This document shows, in pieces, positions 51,831 through 60,951 of a stretch of DNA of 64,000 bases. Origin of the DNA: Kineosporia succinea (lineage in GTDB: Bacteria; Actinomycetota; Actinomycetes; Actinomycetales; Kineosporiaceae); contig NZ_JAUSQZ010000001.1 of assembly GCF_030811555.1 (NCBI RefSeq), positions 1,674,001 to 1,738,000 on the forward strand, given 5' to 3'. The notes beneath the pieces are model-generated. The model saw only the letters and a program-made list of their open reading frames with translations. It did no database searches and was not told the DNA's origin. Made by a program: the position numbers and the translations under genes. The stretch's first letter is position 1. Every line of letters begins with the position of its first letter.

Positions 51831-53549
51831 TTGGACCTCTCCCGCGCCCGCTACGCCCAGCTCTACGGCCCGACCGTGGGCGACAAGGTCAGGCTGGCCG
51901 ACACCGACCTGGTCATCTCCCCCACCGAGGACCGGTGCGGCGGGCCCGGAAGAGCGGGCGAGGAGGCCGTGTTCGGCGGCGGCAAGGTGCTGCGGGAGTC
52001 GATGGGCCAGAGTCGCGTCACCCGCGGCGAGGGCACGCCCGACCTGGTCATCACCGGCGCGCTGGTGCTCGACCACTGGGGTGTGATCAAGGCCGACGTC
52101 GGTGTCCGCGACGGCCGGATCGTGGCCCTGGGCAAGGCCGGCAACCCCGAGACGATGGACGGCGTGCACCCCGACCTGGTGATCGGGCCGAACACCGAGA
52201 TCCTGGCGGGCAACGGCAAGATCCTCACGGCGGGCGGCATCGACTGCCACGTGCACTTCATCTGCCCGCAGATCGTGCCGGAGGCCCTGGGCAACGGCAT
52301 CACCACGCTGATCGGCGGCGGCACCGGACCGGCCGAGGGCACCAAGGCCACCACGGTCACGCCCGGCTCCTGGTACCTCGCCCGCATGCTCGAGGCGATG
52401 GACGACCAGCCCGTCAACGTCGCCCTGCTGGGCAAGGGCAACACCGTCTCGCACGAGGCGATGTGGGAGCAGTTGCGCGCCGGCGCCTCGGGTTTCAAGC
52501 TCCACGAGGACTGGGGCACCACCCCCGCGGCCATCGACGCCTGTCTCACGGTGGCCGATGCCAGCGGCGTGCAGGTCAGCATCCACACCGACACCCTCAA
52601 CGAGGCCGGCTACGTGGAGAGCACGCTGGCCGCGATCAACGGCCGGGCGATCCACAGCTACCACACCGAGGGTGCGGGTGGCGGTCACGCGCCCGACATC
52701 ATCACGGTCGCCGGCTACGGCCACATCCTGCCCTCGAGCACCAACCCGACGAGGCCGCACACCGTCAACACGCTCTCCGAGCACCTCGACATGCTGATGG
52801 TCTGCCACCACCTGTCGCCGTCGATTCCCGAGGATCTGGCCTTCGCGGAGTCCCGGATCCGCCCCAGCACCATTGCCGCGGAAGACCTGCTGCACGACCT
52901 CGGGGCGATCTCGATGATCGGCTCGGACGCGCAGGCGATGGGCCGGATCGGCGAGGTCGTGCTGCGCACCTGGCAGACGGCGCACGTGATGAAGACGCGG
53001 CGCGGCCTGCTCGAGGGCGACGTGCACAACGACAACCTGCGCGCCCGGCGCTACGTGGCCAAGTACACGATCGCCCCGGCCGTCGCGCACGGCATGGAGC
53101 AGGAGATCGGCTCGATCGAGAAGGGCAAGCTCGCCGACCTGGTGCTCTGGGACCCGGCCTTCTTCGGGGTGCGGCCCCACGTGGTGGTCAAGGGCGGCAT
53201 GATCGCCTGGGCGCAGATGGGCGACGCGAACGCCTCGATCCCGACCCCGCAACCGATCCTCCCGCGGCCGATGTTCGGCGCGGCGCCGAAGGTCGCGGCG
53301 GCCACCAGCGTGCACTTCGTGGCCCCGCAGGCGATCGACGACGGGCTGGCGAGCCGGCTGAACGTCGACCGGCGCCTGGTGGCGGTCGAGAACGTTCGGC
53401 AGCGCGGCAAGGCCGACATGCCCGAGAACACGGCCACCCCCGACATCAAGGTCGACCCCGACACCTTCACGGTGCGCATCGACGGCGAGGTCTGGGAGGA
53501 GAAGCCCGCCACGAGTCTGCCGATGGCGCAGCGGTATTTCATGTTCTGA
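51831..53549 (+). CDS. ureC: Urease subunit alpha (catalytic)
   Basis: This 572-residue amidohydrolase carries the nickel ligands: His140 and His142 (C-H-V-H-F), the carbamylated Lys223 (G-F-K-L-H-E-D-W-G) and Asp366. All are offset by six from the Klebsiella numbering, so the active site is complete. The flap region M-V-C-H-H-L is present. TTG at 51831 follows GAAGG; the family begins with M-x-x-x-R-x-x-Y-A-x-x-Y-G-P-T just after, supporting it. Maturation needs ureF, ureG and ureD, which lie 4.1 kb downstream in a separate block. No ureE follows. Confidence 0.97.
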   Translation: MDLSRARYAQLYGPTVGDKVRLADTDLVISPTEDRCGGPGRAGEEAVFGGGKVLRESMGQSRVTRGEGTPDLVITGALVLDHWGVIKADVGVRDGRIVALGKAGNPETMDGVHPDLVIGPNTEILAGNGKILTAGGIDCHVHFICPQIVPEALGNGITTLIGGGTGPAEGTKATTVTPGSWYLARMLEAMDDQPVNVALLGKGNTVSHEAMWEQLRAGASGFKLHEDWGTTPAAIDACLTVADASGVQVSIHTDTLNEAGYVESTLAAINGRAIHSYHTEGAGGGHAPDIITVAGYGHILPSSTNPTRPHTVNTLSEHLDMLMVCHHLSPSIPEDLAFAESRIRPSTIAAEDLLHDLGAISMIGSDAQAMGRIGEVVLRTWQTAHVMKTRRGLLEGDVHNDNLRARRYVAKYTIAPAVAHGMEQEIGSIEKGKLADLVLWDPAFFGVRPHVVVKGGMIAWAQMGDANASIPTPQPILPRPMFGAAPKVAAATSVHFVAPQAIDDGLASRLNVDRRLVAVENVRQRGKADMPENTATPDIKVDPDTFTVRIDGEVWEEKPATSLPMAQRYFMF

Positions 53550-53601
53550 GTGCTTTTGATCGAGGACGTGGTGGTCGCCGGGCGCTTTTGCCTCCGATTG
53601 G

Positions 53602-53620
53602 TAAGGAGAGGCTTACCTTC
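53602..53620 (+). promoter_or_regulatory. IdeR/DmdR-type iron box
   Basis: TAAGGAGAGGCTTACCTTC matches the actinobacterial IdeR/DtxR consensus TWAGGTWAGSCTWACCTWA at 16 of 19 positions. It lies 20 bases before the ATG of an iron-type binding protein gene, so iron-dependent repression is likely. Confidence 0.75.
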
Positions 53621-53640
53621 CTTCTGCTACCTTCCGGTTC

Positions 53641-54720
53641 ATGACCCCGATCCTGGCCCGTGACTCCGCCCAGTTCACCCGCCGCGCAGCGCTGCTCGCG
53701 GGCGTCTCGGTGGTGAGCGGAGCGGCCCTGGCGGCCTGCGGCTCCTCGTCGTCCGGGGGCTCGACGACCGCCGCGTCCGCGTCATCCTCCTCGTCCTCGC
53801 CCGAGAGCACGTTCCCGGCCACCGTCGAGCACCGGTTCGGCTCGACCACCGTGCCGAAGAGGCCCGAGCGCATCGTGATCGTCGGCCTGTCCGAGCAGGA
53901 CATCGTGCTGGGGCTGGGTTTCACGCCGGTCGCGACCACCGAGTGGTACGGCGAGCAGCCCTACGCGGTCTGGCCGTGGGCGCAGGAAGCGCTCGGCGAC
54001 GCGAAGCCGACCGTGCTCAGCACCGCCGACGGGTTCCAGTTCGAGAAGATCGCCGCGCTCGCGCCCGACCTGATCATCGGCACCAACTCGGGCATGAAGG
54101 AGTCGGACTACGAGAAGTTCTCGGAGCTCGCACCGACCCTGCCGGGGGTCGTCGGCGGCACCGACTACTTCTCGCCCTGGGAGGACCAGACGCTGCTGAT
54201 CGCCTCCGCGCTGGGCTCCTCGGCCAAGGGCCAGGAGCTCATCGACTCGGTGAAAGACGCCTACGCGCAGGCGGCCTCGGAACACCCCGAGTTCAAGGAC
54301 AAGGTCGCCACGTTCAGCCAGAACGGCTTCTACGACGGCCTGATCTACGTCTACCCGGCCGGCCTGGGCACCGACTTCCTCTCGATGCTCGGGTTCACGG
54401 TCAACCCCGATCTCGCCGCCCTGGCGAAACCGGGCGAGCAGGCGGCGATCTCGTCCGAGCGCCTGGACGTGATCGACACCGACGTGCTGGTGATCGCGGC
54501 CGAGAAGGCCGCGGACATCGCGGCCCTGGAGAAGGTGCCGACCTACGCGGCGCTCGACGTGGTCAAGAACCAGGGCGTCGTCTACACCGACCCCACGCTG
54601 TCCGGCGCCATGTACTTCGTGACGCCGCTGAGCCTGACGTACGTGCTCGAGCACCTGACGCCCGCGCTGAAGAACGCGGTCGCCGGTTCGTCGCCGGCCG
54701 AGATCGTCGGCGCCGCGTAG
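53641..54720 (+). CDS. Iron-siderophore ABC transporter substrate-binding lipoprotein
   Basis: The 359-residue protein has a twin-arginine-bearing signal (T-R-R-A-A-L-L-A) and a lipobox L-A-A-C at Cys33, then a Ser/Thr linker and a complete peripla_BP_2 (FecB/FepB-like) domain: R-P-E-R-I-V-I-V-G, the A-L-A-P-D-L-I-I-G segment and the second lobe with V-Y-T-D-P-T-L. It would capture a ferric siderophore at the outer face of the membrane. The iron box immediately upstream supports this over cobalamin or heme. No permease or ATPase genes are adjacent, so it must use a transporter encoded elsewhere. There are 3 bases between its stop and the convergent neighbour's stop. Confidence 0.9.
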   Translation: MTPILARDSAQFTRRAALLAGVSVVSGAALAACGSSSSGGSTTAASASSSSSSPESTFPATVEHRFGSTTVPKRPERIVIVGLSEQDIVLGLGFTPVATTEWYGEQPYAVWPWAQEALGDAKPTVLSTADGFQFEKIAALAPDLIIGTNSGMKESDYEKFSELAPTLPGVVGGTDYFSPWEDQTLLIASALGSSAKGQELIDSVKDAYAQAASEHPEFKDKVATFSQNGFYDGLIYVYPAGLGTDFLSMLGFTVNPDLAALAKPGEQAAISSERLDVIDTDVLVIAAEKAADIAALEKVPTYAALDVVKNQGVVYTDPTLSGAMYFVTPLSLTYVLEHLTPALKNAVAGSSPAEIVGAA

Positions 54721-54723
54721 GTT

Positions 54724-55404
54724 CTACCTGGCGGTGTCCTTGTACTCGGTCTCGTCGGCGGCGACCCGGGACACCGACTTCGCGGTCGTGGTGGTCTGTT
54801 CCAGCATCGCGCGCCAGGTCCGCTTGGGAGACTTCAGGCGGCCGATGAAGATGCCCTTCTTGTTCGTGGTGAAGTGGGCCGTCGTCTTCCAGCCGTTCTC
54901 GGTCCGGTACTGGATCGCGACCCGGGCACCCGGCATCGGGCTGCGCACGGCGCCCTTGCCGTAGTTCGCGCGCACCAGCTGACCGCCGATGTAGCGGTAG
55001 GGCTGGTTGTGCACGACCACCAGCGTGAGCATGCTGGGCCGCAGCAGCCGGAAGCGAGCCATGCAGCTCTCGCCGTCCTTGCTGATGGTGGCCTGATGCA
55101 GTCCGGCGTCCGCGTTGTGGTACTTCTTCGGCTCGAAATGCTTGACCTGGAAACCCGGCCGGGCGTCGATCTCCAGGTCCGGCACCCGCACCCGCCAGTC
55201 CGAGGCCCCCGGCACCGCGAACTTCACGGCCCGGGGATCCGCGCCCAGCACCAGCGTGTTCGGTGTGAAGGCGCAGGTCGCGGCGGCCGTTGTCACGGTG
55301 CCGCCCTCGGAACTGGCGGGGGCGGCGAGTGCGCTGCCCGACGTGAGTGGTGTGAAGGCCAGCCCGGCGACGATCACCGAGACTCCCCCGAGTCTTCTGA
55401 ACAT
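54724..55404 (-). CDS. Secreted protein, paralogue A (226 aa), function unknown
   Basis: A Sec signal peptide (cleavage near A-L-A|A-P, about residue 27) leads to a mature protein with two Cys (T-C-A-F and E-S-C-M). Recognisable segments are shared with the next gene upstream: W-R-V-R-V-P-D-L-x-I-D-A-R-P-G, N-x-D-A-G-L-H, and Y-R-Y-x-x-G. A later part, R-V-A-I-Q-Y-R-T-x-x-G-W-x-T with T-x-K-K-G, resembles small beta-sandwich wall-associated domains. No known family is recognised. It lacks the C-terminal Excalibur domain of its paralogue. Confidence 0.78.
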   Translation of the reverse strand: MFRRLGGVSVIVAGLAFTPLTSGSALAAPASSEGGTVTTAAATCAFTPNTLVLGADPRAVKFAVPGASDWRVRVPDLEIDARPGFQVKHFEPKKYHNADAGLHQATISKDGESCMARFRLLRPSMLTLVVVHNQPYRYIGGQLVRANYGKGAVRSPMPGARVAIQYRTENGWKTTAHFTTNKKGIFIGRLKSPKRTWRAMLEQTTTTAKSVSRVAADETEYKDTAR

Positions 55405-55575
55405 GCCAGTGACCGTAGGTGCCTACTGTGACGTCAGGACAGCGTTCGCGGCAGTCTCGCCCGAACTCCTGACGCCACCCCCGGTCTGTCAGGGGCTGGA
55501 CGCGCACCACCACCGTGACCACGCGGGCGGTTTCGTTCGCCCGCTGCGGTGACTCGCGGGCGACTCCGTCACCGT

Positions 55576-56412
55576 CTACTCACAGGCGACTCCGTCACCG
55601 TCGCGGTCGAGGTGCGAGGCGTAGCCCGGTTCCCCGCGGTGCAGGGGCGCCGCTCCGGCCCGGCGCACGGCGTCGCAGTTCTCGTAGTAGGGCTCGGGAG
55701 CGGGCTCCGGCTTGGGCTCGGGCTTCGGCTTGGGCTTGGGCTTCGGTTTCGGTTTCGGCCACTCCTTCTCGTGTTTCGCGACCGCCGAGACCTGCCCGGC
55801 CGTGGTCGCGGTCGGCCCGGCCACCGCCCGCCAGACCCGCTTCCCGATCGCGACGCGTCCCGAGTAACGCCCCTTCTTGTCGGTGGTGAGGACCTTCTCG
55901 GTGACCCAGCCCGTCCCGGTCCGCCGTTGTACCGCCACCCGCACGCCGCCCACCCGGCTGACGCCGGTCCGGTCGCCGAAGCCGACCCGCGTCACCGTGC
56001 CGGTCAGGTAGCGGTAGGGGTGCCGGTGCCGTACGAGCAGCCCGACGTTACTGGCCCGCAGCAGCCGAAAAGTGCTGTCGCAACTGTTGCCGTCGACGGT
56101 GACCCGGGCCGGGTGCAGGCCCGCGTCGGAGTTGTCGTAGCGGGCCGGGTCGAACGTCTTGACGCGATGGCCGGGCCGCGCGTCGATGCCCAGGTCCGGC
56201 ACCCGCACCCGCCACTGCGTGGCGCCCGGCACGTCGAACTCCACCCGCCGGGGGCTGGACCCGAGCCGAACGGCCCGCGGCCCGAAATCGCAGACGGCGG
56301 AAGTCTGGACCGGATCGGAGGTCACCGGCGCCGCGTGCACGGCGCCCGGGGTCAGTGGGGCGAGGACCAGTCCGGCGGCGAGCGCCGTGACTGCCCCGAG
56401 TCGTCTCAGCAT
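55576..56412 (-). CDS. Secreted protein, paralogue B with Excalibur domain (278 aa)
   Basis: Residues 1-200 are clearly homologous to the downstream neighbour: same signal peptide style (M-L-R-R-L-G-x-V), same W-R-V-R-V-P-D-L and N-S-D-A-G-L-H motifs, and the same Cys pair. A rigid Pro-Lys / Pro-Glu linker follows (about 218-240), then an Excalibur calcium-binding domain with N-C-D-A-V-R and the D-x-D-G-D-G-V-A-C-E loop. Excalibur domains are extracellular and often attached to surface or nuclease proteins. The first part has no assigned function. The pair probably arose by tandem duplication followed by gain or loss of the Excalibur module. Confidence 0.85.
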   Translation of the reverse strand: MLRRLGAVTALAAGLVLAPLTPGAVHAAPVTSDPVQTSAVCDFGPRAVRLGSSPRRVEFDVPGATQWRVRVPDLGIDARPGHRVKTFDPARYDNSDAGLHPARVTVDGNSCDSTFRLLRASNVGLLVRHRHPYRYLTGTVTRVGFGDRTGVSRVGGVRVAVQRRTGTGWVTEKVLTTDKKGRYSGRVAIGKRVWRAVAGPTATTAGQVSAVAKHEKEWPKPKPKPKPKPKPEPKPEPAPEPYYENCDAVRRAGAAPLHRGEPGYASHLDRDGDGVACE

Positions 56413-56481
56413 GGGCCGAACCTAGGAAACGAGGCGTCTTCGGACGGGCGGTTCGGTTCGGGACGAACCGAATGCCCGAGG

Positions 56482-57567
56482 TCACGATCGGCTGATGAAC
56501 CGGGCCAGAAGTGGTGCGCTGAAAAGCATCACGAAGAGCCGCACGATCTGGACCGTGAGCACGAAGGTCACGTCCGAGCCGCTGCCCACCGCCGTGGCCA
56601 GCACCGCGTAGAGGCCGCCGGGGGTGGTGGCGAGGTAGCCGTCGAGCAGGCTGCGGCCGGTGGCCCGGGCCAGCAGCACACCCAGGCCGGCGCTGGCCAC
56701 GATCAGGCCGATGATGGCGAGCATGGCCAGGGGCAGCACGGCGGCCACGGCCTTCAGGCTCGCCCGGGTGAAGCGCAGGCCGACCTGGAGGCCGATGAGG
56801 GCGAAGCCGACGCTCTCGAGCGCGCCCGGCACGCTCGCGTCGACCAGGCCGGTGCCGGTCAGCGACGCGGTGACGACGAGCGGGAAGAGCAGGGCGCCGG
56901 CCGGCAGCGGGATCCGGCGGGCCAGGGGGATCCCGATGACCAGGGCGAGCGCGGTGAGGGCCAGGCCGGCCCCGATCTCGCGCAAGGTCCCGGCCGACTC
57001 GGGCGTGAGGCCCGGGGCCGCACCGGTGACCGGATCGGCAACCGGATCGGCCCGGAACACGAACTGCGCCACCAGCGGCATCCCGACCAGGATGATCAGC
57101 ACCCGCAGGTACTGCACCACGGCCACCACCCGGTCGTCCGCCCCGAGATCGCGGGAGATCGCCACGATGCCCGACGCCCCGCCCGCGACCATCGCGAACA
57201 CGCCCGTGGCGGTGGAGATCCCGCTCTTCAGCCGCAGCAGGTAGCCCGCCCCGACGCTGAGCAGCAGGGTGGCGAGGCAGGACAGGATCACCGGGAACCA
57301 GTCGGCCTGCAGCGACGACAGGGCCGCCGGGTCGAGCGTGCTGCCGATCGAGGCGCCGAGCACGGCCTGACCGGCGGTGAAGGCGAAGCCCGGCACGGTC
57401 GGCGGGTGCGGCGCGACCAGGGCGTAGGCGAGCCCGGCGGCGAGCGCCCCGAACAGCACGGGCGAGGGCAGGCCGGCCAGGTGCAGCAGGAGCGAGATGC
57501 TGACGACGAGGGTCAGGAGGATCAACCAGGGCCAGGCCGAGCGGGCGGGCCCGGGTTCGTGTGACAC
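56482..57567 (-). CDS. AbrB-family membrane transporter (DUF/ammonia monooxygenase-like)
   Basis: GTG at 57567 gives 361 residues with about 10 membrane segments arranged as two related halves, each with a G-A-x-x-G-x-T or G-G-x-x-G motif (A-V-L-G-A-S-I-G-S-T and V-A-G-G-A-S-G-I-V). This is the AbrB/PF05145 family, historically labelled putative ammonia monooxygenase and now regarded as transporter-like. Its location beside ureFGD may hint at ammonia or urea-related transport, but that is only positional inference. ATG at 57597 is an alternative start. It is divergent from ureF. Confidence 0.85.
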   Translation of the reverse strand: MSHEPGPARSAWPWLILLTLVVSISLLLHLAGLPSPVLFGALAAGLAYALVAPHPPTVPGFAFTAGQAVLGASIGSTLDPAALSSLQADWFPVILSCLATLLLSVGAGYLLRLKSGISTATGVFAMVAGGASGIVAISRDLGADDRVVAVVQYLRVLIILVGMPLVAQFVFRADPVADPVTGAAPGLTPESAGTLREIGAGLALTALALVIGIPLARRIPLPAGALLFPLVVTASLTGTGLVDASVPGALESVGFALIGLQVGLRFTRASLKAVAAVLPLAMLAIIGLIVASAGLGVLLARATGRSLLDGYLATTPGGLYAVLATAVGSGSDVTFVLTVQIVRLFVMLFSAPLLARFISRS

Positions 57568-57629
57568 GCCCGTCAGCCTACGACCGGCCGATGACATCGC
57601 TTGTAACACAACGAACATACGCTGGCCCC

Positions 57630-58304
57630 ATGTTCGCCCCCGGAACCGCCGCTCTTCTCGCGCTGGCCGATCAGCGCCTGCCCAGCGGCGGTCACGTGCA
57701 CTCGGGCGGCGTCGAGCAGGCGATCACCGACGGGCTGGTGTCCGGGGTCCGGTCCCTGGAGCGCTTCCTCGAACGCCGGCTGCGCACGACCGGGCTGGTG
57801 ACCGCGGGACTCGCCGCCGCCGCGTCCACCCTTGACCAGGAACTCAAGATCACCGAACTGGACGCCGAGGCCGACGCCCGCACCCCGTCCCCCGCCCAGC
57901 GCCTGGCCTCGCGGGCCCAGGGGCGCGGGTTGCTGCGCACCGCCAAGGCCGCCTGGGCCGCCCCGTCGGCCACCCTGAACTGGAGCGACCTGGGTGCCCG
58001 CCCGCACCACCCGATCGTGCTCGGCTGCGCCGCGCGCGCCGGTGGCATCGAACCCGAGGGAGCCGCCCTGGCCGCCGCGTACCTGTCCGTGAGCGCCCCC
58101 TCGACCGCGGCCCAGCGCCTGCTGGCGCTCGACCCGGTCGCGGTCGCCGCGGTGACGGTGAGGCTGAGCCCCGTGATCGAGGAGATCGCGGCGGTTGCCG
58201 TGCACAACCTCGAAATGTCACAACTGCCCGACGATTCCGACCCCCTGCTGGATCTGCTGGCCGAGCGCCACGCCGCCCGAGAGGAGCGCCTCTTTGCGTC
58301 CTGA
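57630..58304 (+). CDS. ureF: Urease accessory protein UreF
   Basis: A 224-residue all-helical Ure[19 protein letters not shown] at the start, the H-P-I-V-L-G segment in the middle and N-L-E-M-S-Q-L at the C-terminus. UreF gates UreG during GTP-dependent nickel insertion into UreC. ATG at 57630 is chosen since the longer frame is unrelated to the family. Its stop overlaps the start of ureG by 11 bases. Confidence 0.95.
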   Translation: MFAPGTAALLALADQRLPSGGHVHSGGVEQAITDGLVSGVRSLERFLERRLRTTGLVTAGLAAAASTLDQELKITELDAEADARTPSPAQRLASRAQGRGLLRTAKAAWAAPSATLNWSDLGARPHHPIVLGCAARAGGIEPEGAALAAAYLSVSAPSTAAQRLLALDPVAVAAVTVRLSPVIEEIAAVAVHNLEMSQLPDDSDPLLDLLAERHAAREERLFAS

Positions 58305-59034
58305 CCTGTCTCTCACCGACTCCGAAGCTCGTCTCGGAGTTCCCCGTCCCGCCGCTCTCCCTCACGAACTGCCGGGCGACGACCCGCACGAGCACCTCGC
58401 GGGCCCGGGCCGGCTCTCGGGCGAGAACGGCCCGCTGCGCGTCGGTATCGGCGGCCCGGTCGGCTCGGGCAAGACCGCCCTGGTCGCGGCCCTGTGCCGG
58501 GTGCTGGGCGAGAAGCTCCAGCTGGGCGTGGTCACGAACGACATCTACACCACCGAAGACGCGGACTTCCTGCGCCGCAACGCGGTTCTGCCCGACGAGC
58601 GCATCGTCGCGGTGCAGACCGGCTGCTGCCCGCACACCGCGATCCGCGACGACATCACGGCCAACCTCGACGCCATCGACGACCTCGACGAGCGGCTCGC
58701 CCCGCTCGACCTGGTGCTGGTCGAGTCGGGCGGCGACAACCTGACCGCCTCGTTCAGCAAGGGCCTGGTCGACGTGCAGATCTTCGTCGTCGACGTGGCC
58801 GGTGGCGACAAGGTGCCCCGCAAGGGCGGTCCCGGCGTCACCACGGCCGATCTGCTGGTCATCAACAAGACCGACCTGGCTCCCCTGGTCGGCGCCGACC
58901 TCGGCGTGATGTCCGGCGACGCCCACAAGGTGCGCGGCGACAAGCCGGTGGTGCTGCAGTCGCTGCGTGAAGACCCGGCCGCGACCGACGTCGTCAACTG
59001 GGTGATGGCTCAGATGAACCCGGTTCATGCGTAG
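58294..59034 (+). CDS. ureG: Urease accessory GTPase UreG
   Basis: A 246-residue SIMIBI GTPase with the P-loop G-G-P-V-G-S-G-K-T, the N-D-I-Y-T-T-E-D-A segment, the nickel-binding C-P-H motif ([12 protein letters not shown]), E-S-G-G-D-N-L and the N-K-T-D guanine motif. The N-terminal 45 residues carry several His (P-H-E, P-H-E-H), possibly compensating for the missing ureE metal chaperone. TTG at 58294 lies inside the ureF end, after GAGGAG. It overlaps ureD by 8 bases. Confidence 0.95.
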   Translation: MRPDLSLTDSEARLGVPRPAALPHELPGDDPHEHLAGPGRLSGENGPLRVGIGGPVGSGKTALVAALCRVLGEKLQLGVVTNDIYTTEDADFLRRNAVLPDERIVAVQTGCCPHTAIRDDITANLDAIDDLDERLAPLDLVLVESGGDNLTASFSKGLVDVQIFVVDVAGGDKVPRKGGPGVTTADLLVINKTDLAPLVGADLGVMSGDAHKVRGDKPVVLQSLREDPAATDVVNWVMAQMNPVHA

Positions 59035-59737
59035 TCGTCTCGAGATCGTCGCCGAGCTCCGCGGTGGCCGCACGGTCGTGCGCGCCATCCGCGGCGGCGG
59101 CCATTTCGCCGGCCGCCAGACCGAGCCGGGCACCGTGCACCTGGTCGGCACGGCGGCGGGCCCGCTCGGCGGCGACCACGCGGTCGTCGACGTGCACGTG
59201 CACGAGGGTGCCCGGTTGAGCGTGCGCAGCGCGGGGGCCACGATCATTCAGCCCGGGCGCCTGCAGCCCGACTCGGTGGTCGAGCTGAACCTGCACGTTC
59301 ACGACGGCGCGTATCTCGACCTGGCCACCGAACCGACGGTGGTCTGTCACGGCGCGCACCACGAGAACCGCACCACGATCGGCCTTTCCGGCTCCGGACA
59401 GGCTCGGGTGGTGGAGCAGGTGCTGCTCGGCCGGGCCTACGAGCCGCCGGGCGTCTGGGCGGGGCGCACCGTCGTCACCCGCGACGGCTCCCCTCTGCTG
59501 CGGCACACCCTGCGCTCGTCGCTGGTGGCCGTCGGCGGCGTCCGGGTGATCTCCACGCTCGTCAGCACCGAAGGTTCTTACACGCCGGCCACGACGGGGG
59601 ACGCGTCGGCCCTCCCGTTGGCGGGTGGGGGCCTTCTGGTCACGGCGACCGGCAGCGACCTGCTGCCGGTCGAGGCCGACCTGCTGGGGGCTACGAACGC
59701 CGCGCGGGTTGCTGCTTACGCCGCCCCGGGTAGCTGA
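59027..59737 (+). CDS. ureD: Urease accessory protein UreD
   Basis: The 236-residue UreD (UreH) is short for the family but has its landmarks: [14 protein letters not shown], the [10 protein letters not shown] strand and H-H-E-N-R-T-T. It bridges urease and the UreFG complex during metal insertion. ATG overlaps the ureG stop by 8 bases. The final 47 bases are shared, on the opposite strand, with the end of the GH16-like gene. Confidence 0.93.
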   Translation: MRSRLEIVAELRGGRTVVRAIRGGGHFAGRQTEPGTVHLVGTAAGPLGGDHAVVDVHVHEGARLSVRSAGATIIQPGRLQPDSVVELNLHVHDGAYLDLATEPTVVCHGAHHENRTTIGLSGSGQARVVEQVLLGRAYEPPGVWAGRTVVTRDGSPLLRHTLRSSLVAVGGVRVISTLVSTEGSYTPATTGDASALPLAGGGLLVTATGSDLLPVEADLLGATNAARVAAYAAPGS

Positions 59738-60761
59738 GGATCCCGATCGCGGTCACGGCCATCACGCTGCCGCCGATCAGCCACGGCCACACGCCACCGG
59801 TGAGTTTGCTGTCCCCCGAGGAACCCGAGGTGTTCTCGGCGGCGAGAGGTGTTGCACTGGCCGAGGGTTCCGGGGTGGCCCCGGCCTCACCCGAGACCGA
59901 AGGTGACGGGGTCGCCCCGGCGGCCGACGCGTCCGTCTGCGTGCTCAGAGTCTCACCGGCCGTGGGCTTCACGCCGGTGTACTTGTAGGTCTTCATCTGC
60001 GTGATCACGAACGACGCGGGCAGCTTGGTCTTCTTGTTCGGGCTGCCGGTCAGCTCGTCGCCGGTGGTGGTGGCCATGCTGATCCAGCGGGCCTTGGTGT
60101 AGGCCTTGTCCGAGTAGAAGATCTCGTCGCCGTCGAGGCGCACCAGCAGGTGCTTGGGCGCCCACTCGATCGTGTAGGTGTGGAACTTCTTGTCGGCGAA
60201 GTCCTGCTCGGAGAACGCCTGCTCGGAGCCCTTGCCGTAGCCGTTGCTCACGTAGGCGGTGTCGGTGCCCGGCGCCAGCAGCTCGATGCTCGTGAGCGCG
60301 TTGTCGTCGTCGCTCGAGGGAGACAGCGTGATGTAGCTGTTGATGCCCTGGCCGGAGGGGACCTTGGCCTTGATCTCCCACTTGCCGTACTTCTGGGCCC
60401 AGTCCCAGCAGCCGAAACCGCCGGTGGTGTAGGTCTGGCCGTCGGTCTTCTTCTTCTCGACCTTCATCGTGAGCTCGCCGTCACCCATGGTGACGTTCTT
60501 CGACGACCAGGCGCTGTTGCCCGCGGCGTACTTGCCGGAGTAGCTGACGCAGCCGTCGGCCAGGGACGAGCCGTTGAAGTTGACCTCGCTGCTGAGCGAC
60601 CAGCTCGACTTCTTCTTCGCCCCGTCAACAGCGCGTGCCGAGTCCGCGGCGTGCACCGAACCGGCAGCCTGTGCCGTTTCGGTCAGGAGGGCCTGCGACC
60701 CCACCATCGTGGTGGCGGCGACCAGTGCGGCCGCGGCCCCGAGGATGTGCCTGGGCCTCAT
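59691..60761 (-). CDS. GH16-fold membrane-anchored protein, catalytic motif absent
   Basis: The 356-residue protein has a Sec signal peptide (A-Q-A about residue 32), a GH16/concanavalin-like domain (about 55-270: G-K-W-E-I-K-A-K-V-P-S-G-Q-G, H-T-Y-T-I-E-W-A-P, V-R-L-D-G), a Ser/Pro/Ala linker and a C-terminal span with a basic tail. Where GH16 enzymes have E-[IL]-D-[IF]-x-E, this one reads L-T-S-I-E-L, so none of the three catalytic acids is aligned. A carbohydrate-binding or structural role on the cell surface is more likely than hydrolysis, but an alternative active site cannot be excluded. SD GGAGAGG precedes the ATG. Its end overlaps ureD. Confidence 0.8.
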   Translation of the reverse strand: MRPRHILGAAAALVAATTMVGSQALLTETAQAAGSVHAADSARAVDGAKKKSSWSLSSEVNFNGSSLADGCVSYSGKYAAGNSAWSSKNVTMGDGELTMKVEKKKTDGQTYTTGGFGCWDWAQKYGKWEIKAKVPSGQGINSYITLSPSSDDDNALTSIELLAPGTDTAYVSNGYGKGSEQAFSEQDFADKKFHTYTIEWAPKHLLVRLDGDEIFYSDKAYTKARWISMATTTGDELTGSPNKKTKLPASFVITQMKTYKYTGVKPTAGETLSTQTDASAAGATPSPSVSGEAGATPEPSASATPLAAENTSGSSGDSKLTGGVWPWLIGGSVMAVTAIGILSYPGRRKQQPARRS

Positions 60762-60951
60762 GCCTGCCTCTCCATCAGCGGGTTTCTGTGAGCGTTCGGG
60801 CGTCGCTGTACCTTACGCGCCATTCCTGTCGGGCGGCGCACCGCCGGTCGGGTGACGCCCGGCCGGGTGACGGTGTCGTTCGTTCGGCCAGGTGGGCCAT
60901 CCTCGTGCCGATGCCCCTTCTCGGTAAAGCCGGTCGATCGAGGAGGGGTGC
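60762..60951. promoter_or_regulatory. Divergent region, GH16-like / FN3 genes
   Basis: The 190-base gap includes a 14-base direct repeat (CCGGTCGGGTGACG, 60844-60857; CCGGCCGGGTGACG, 60859-60872). GAGGAGGGG is the SD of the FN3 gene. No other regulatory element is recognised. Confidence 0.4.
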
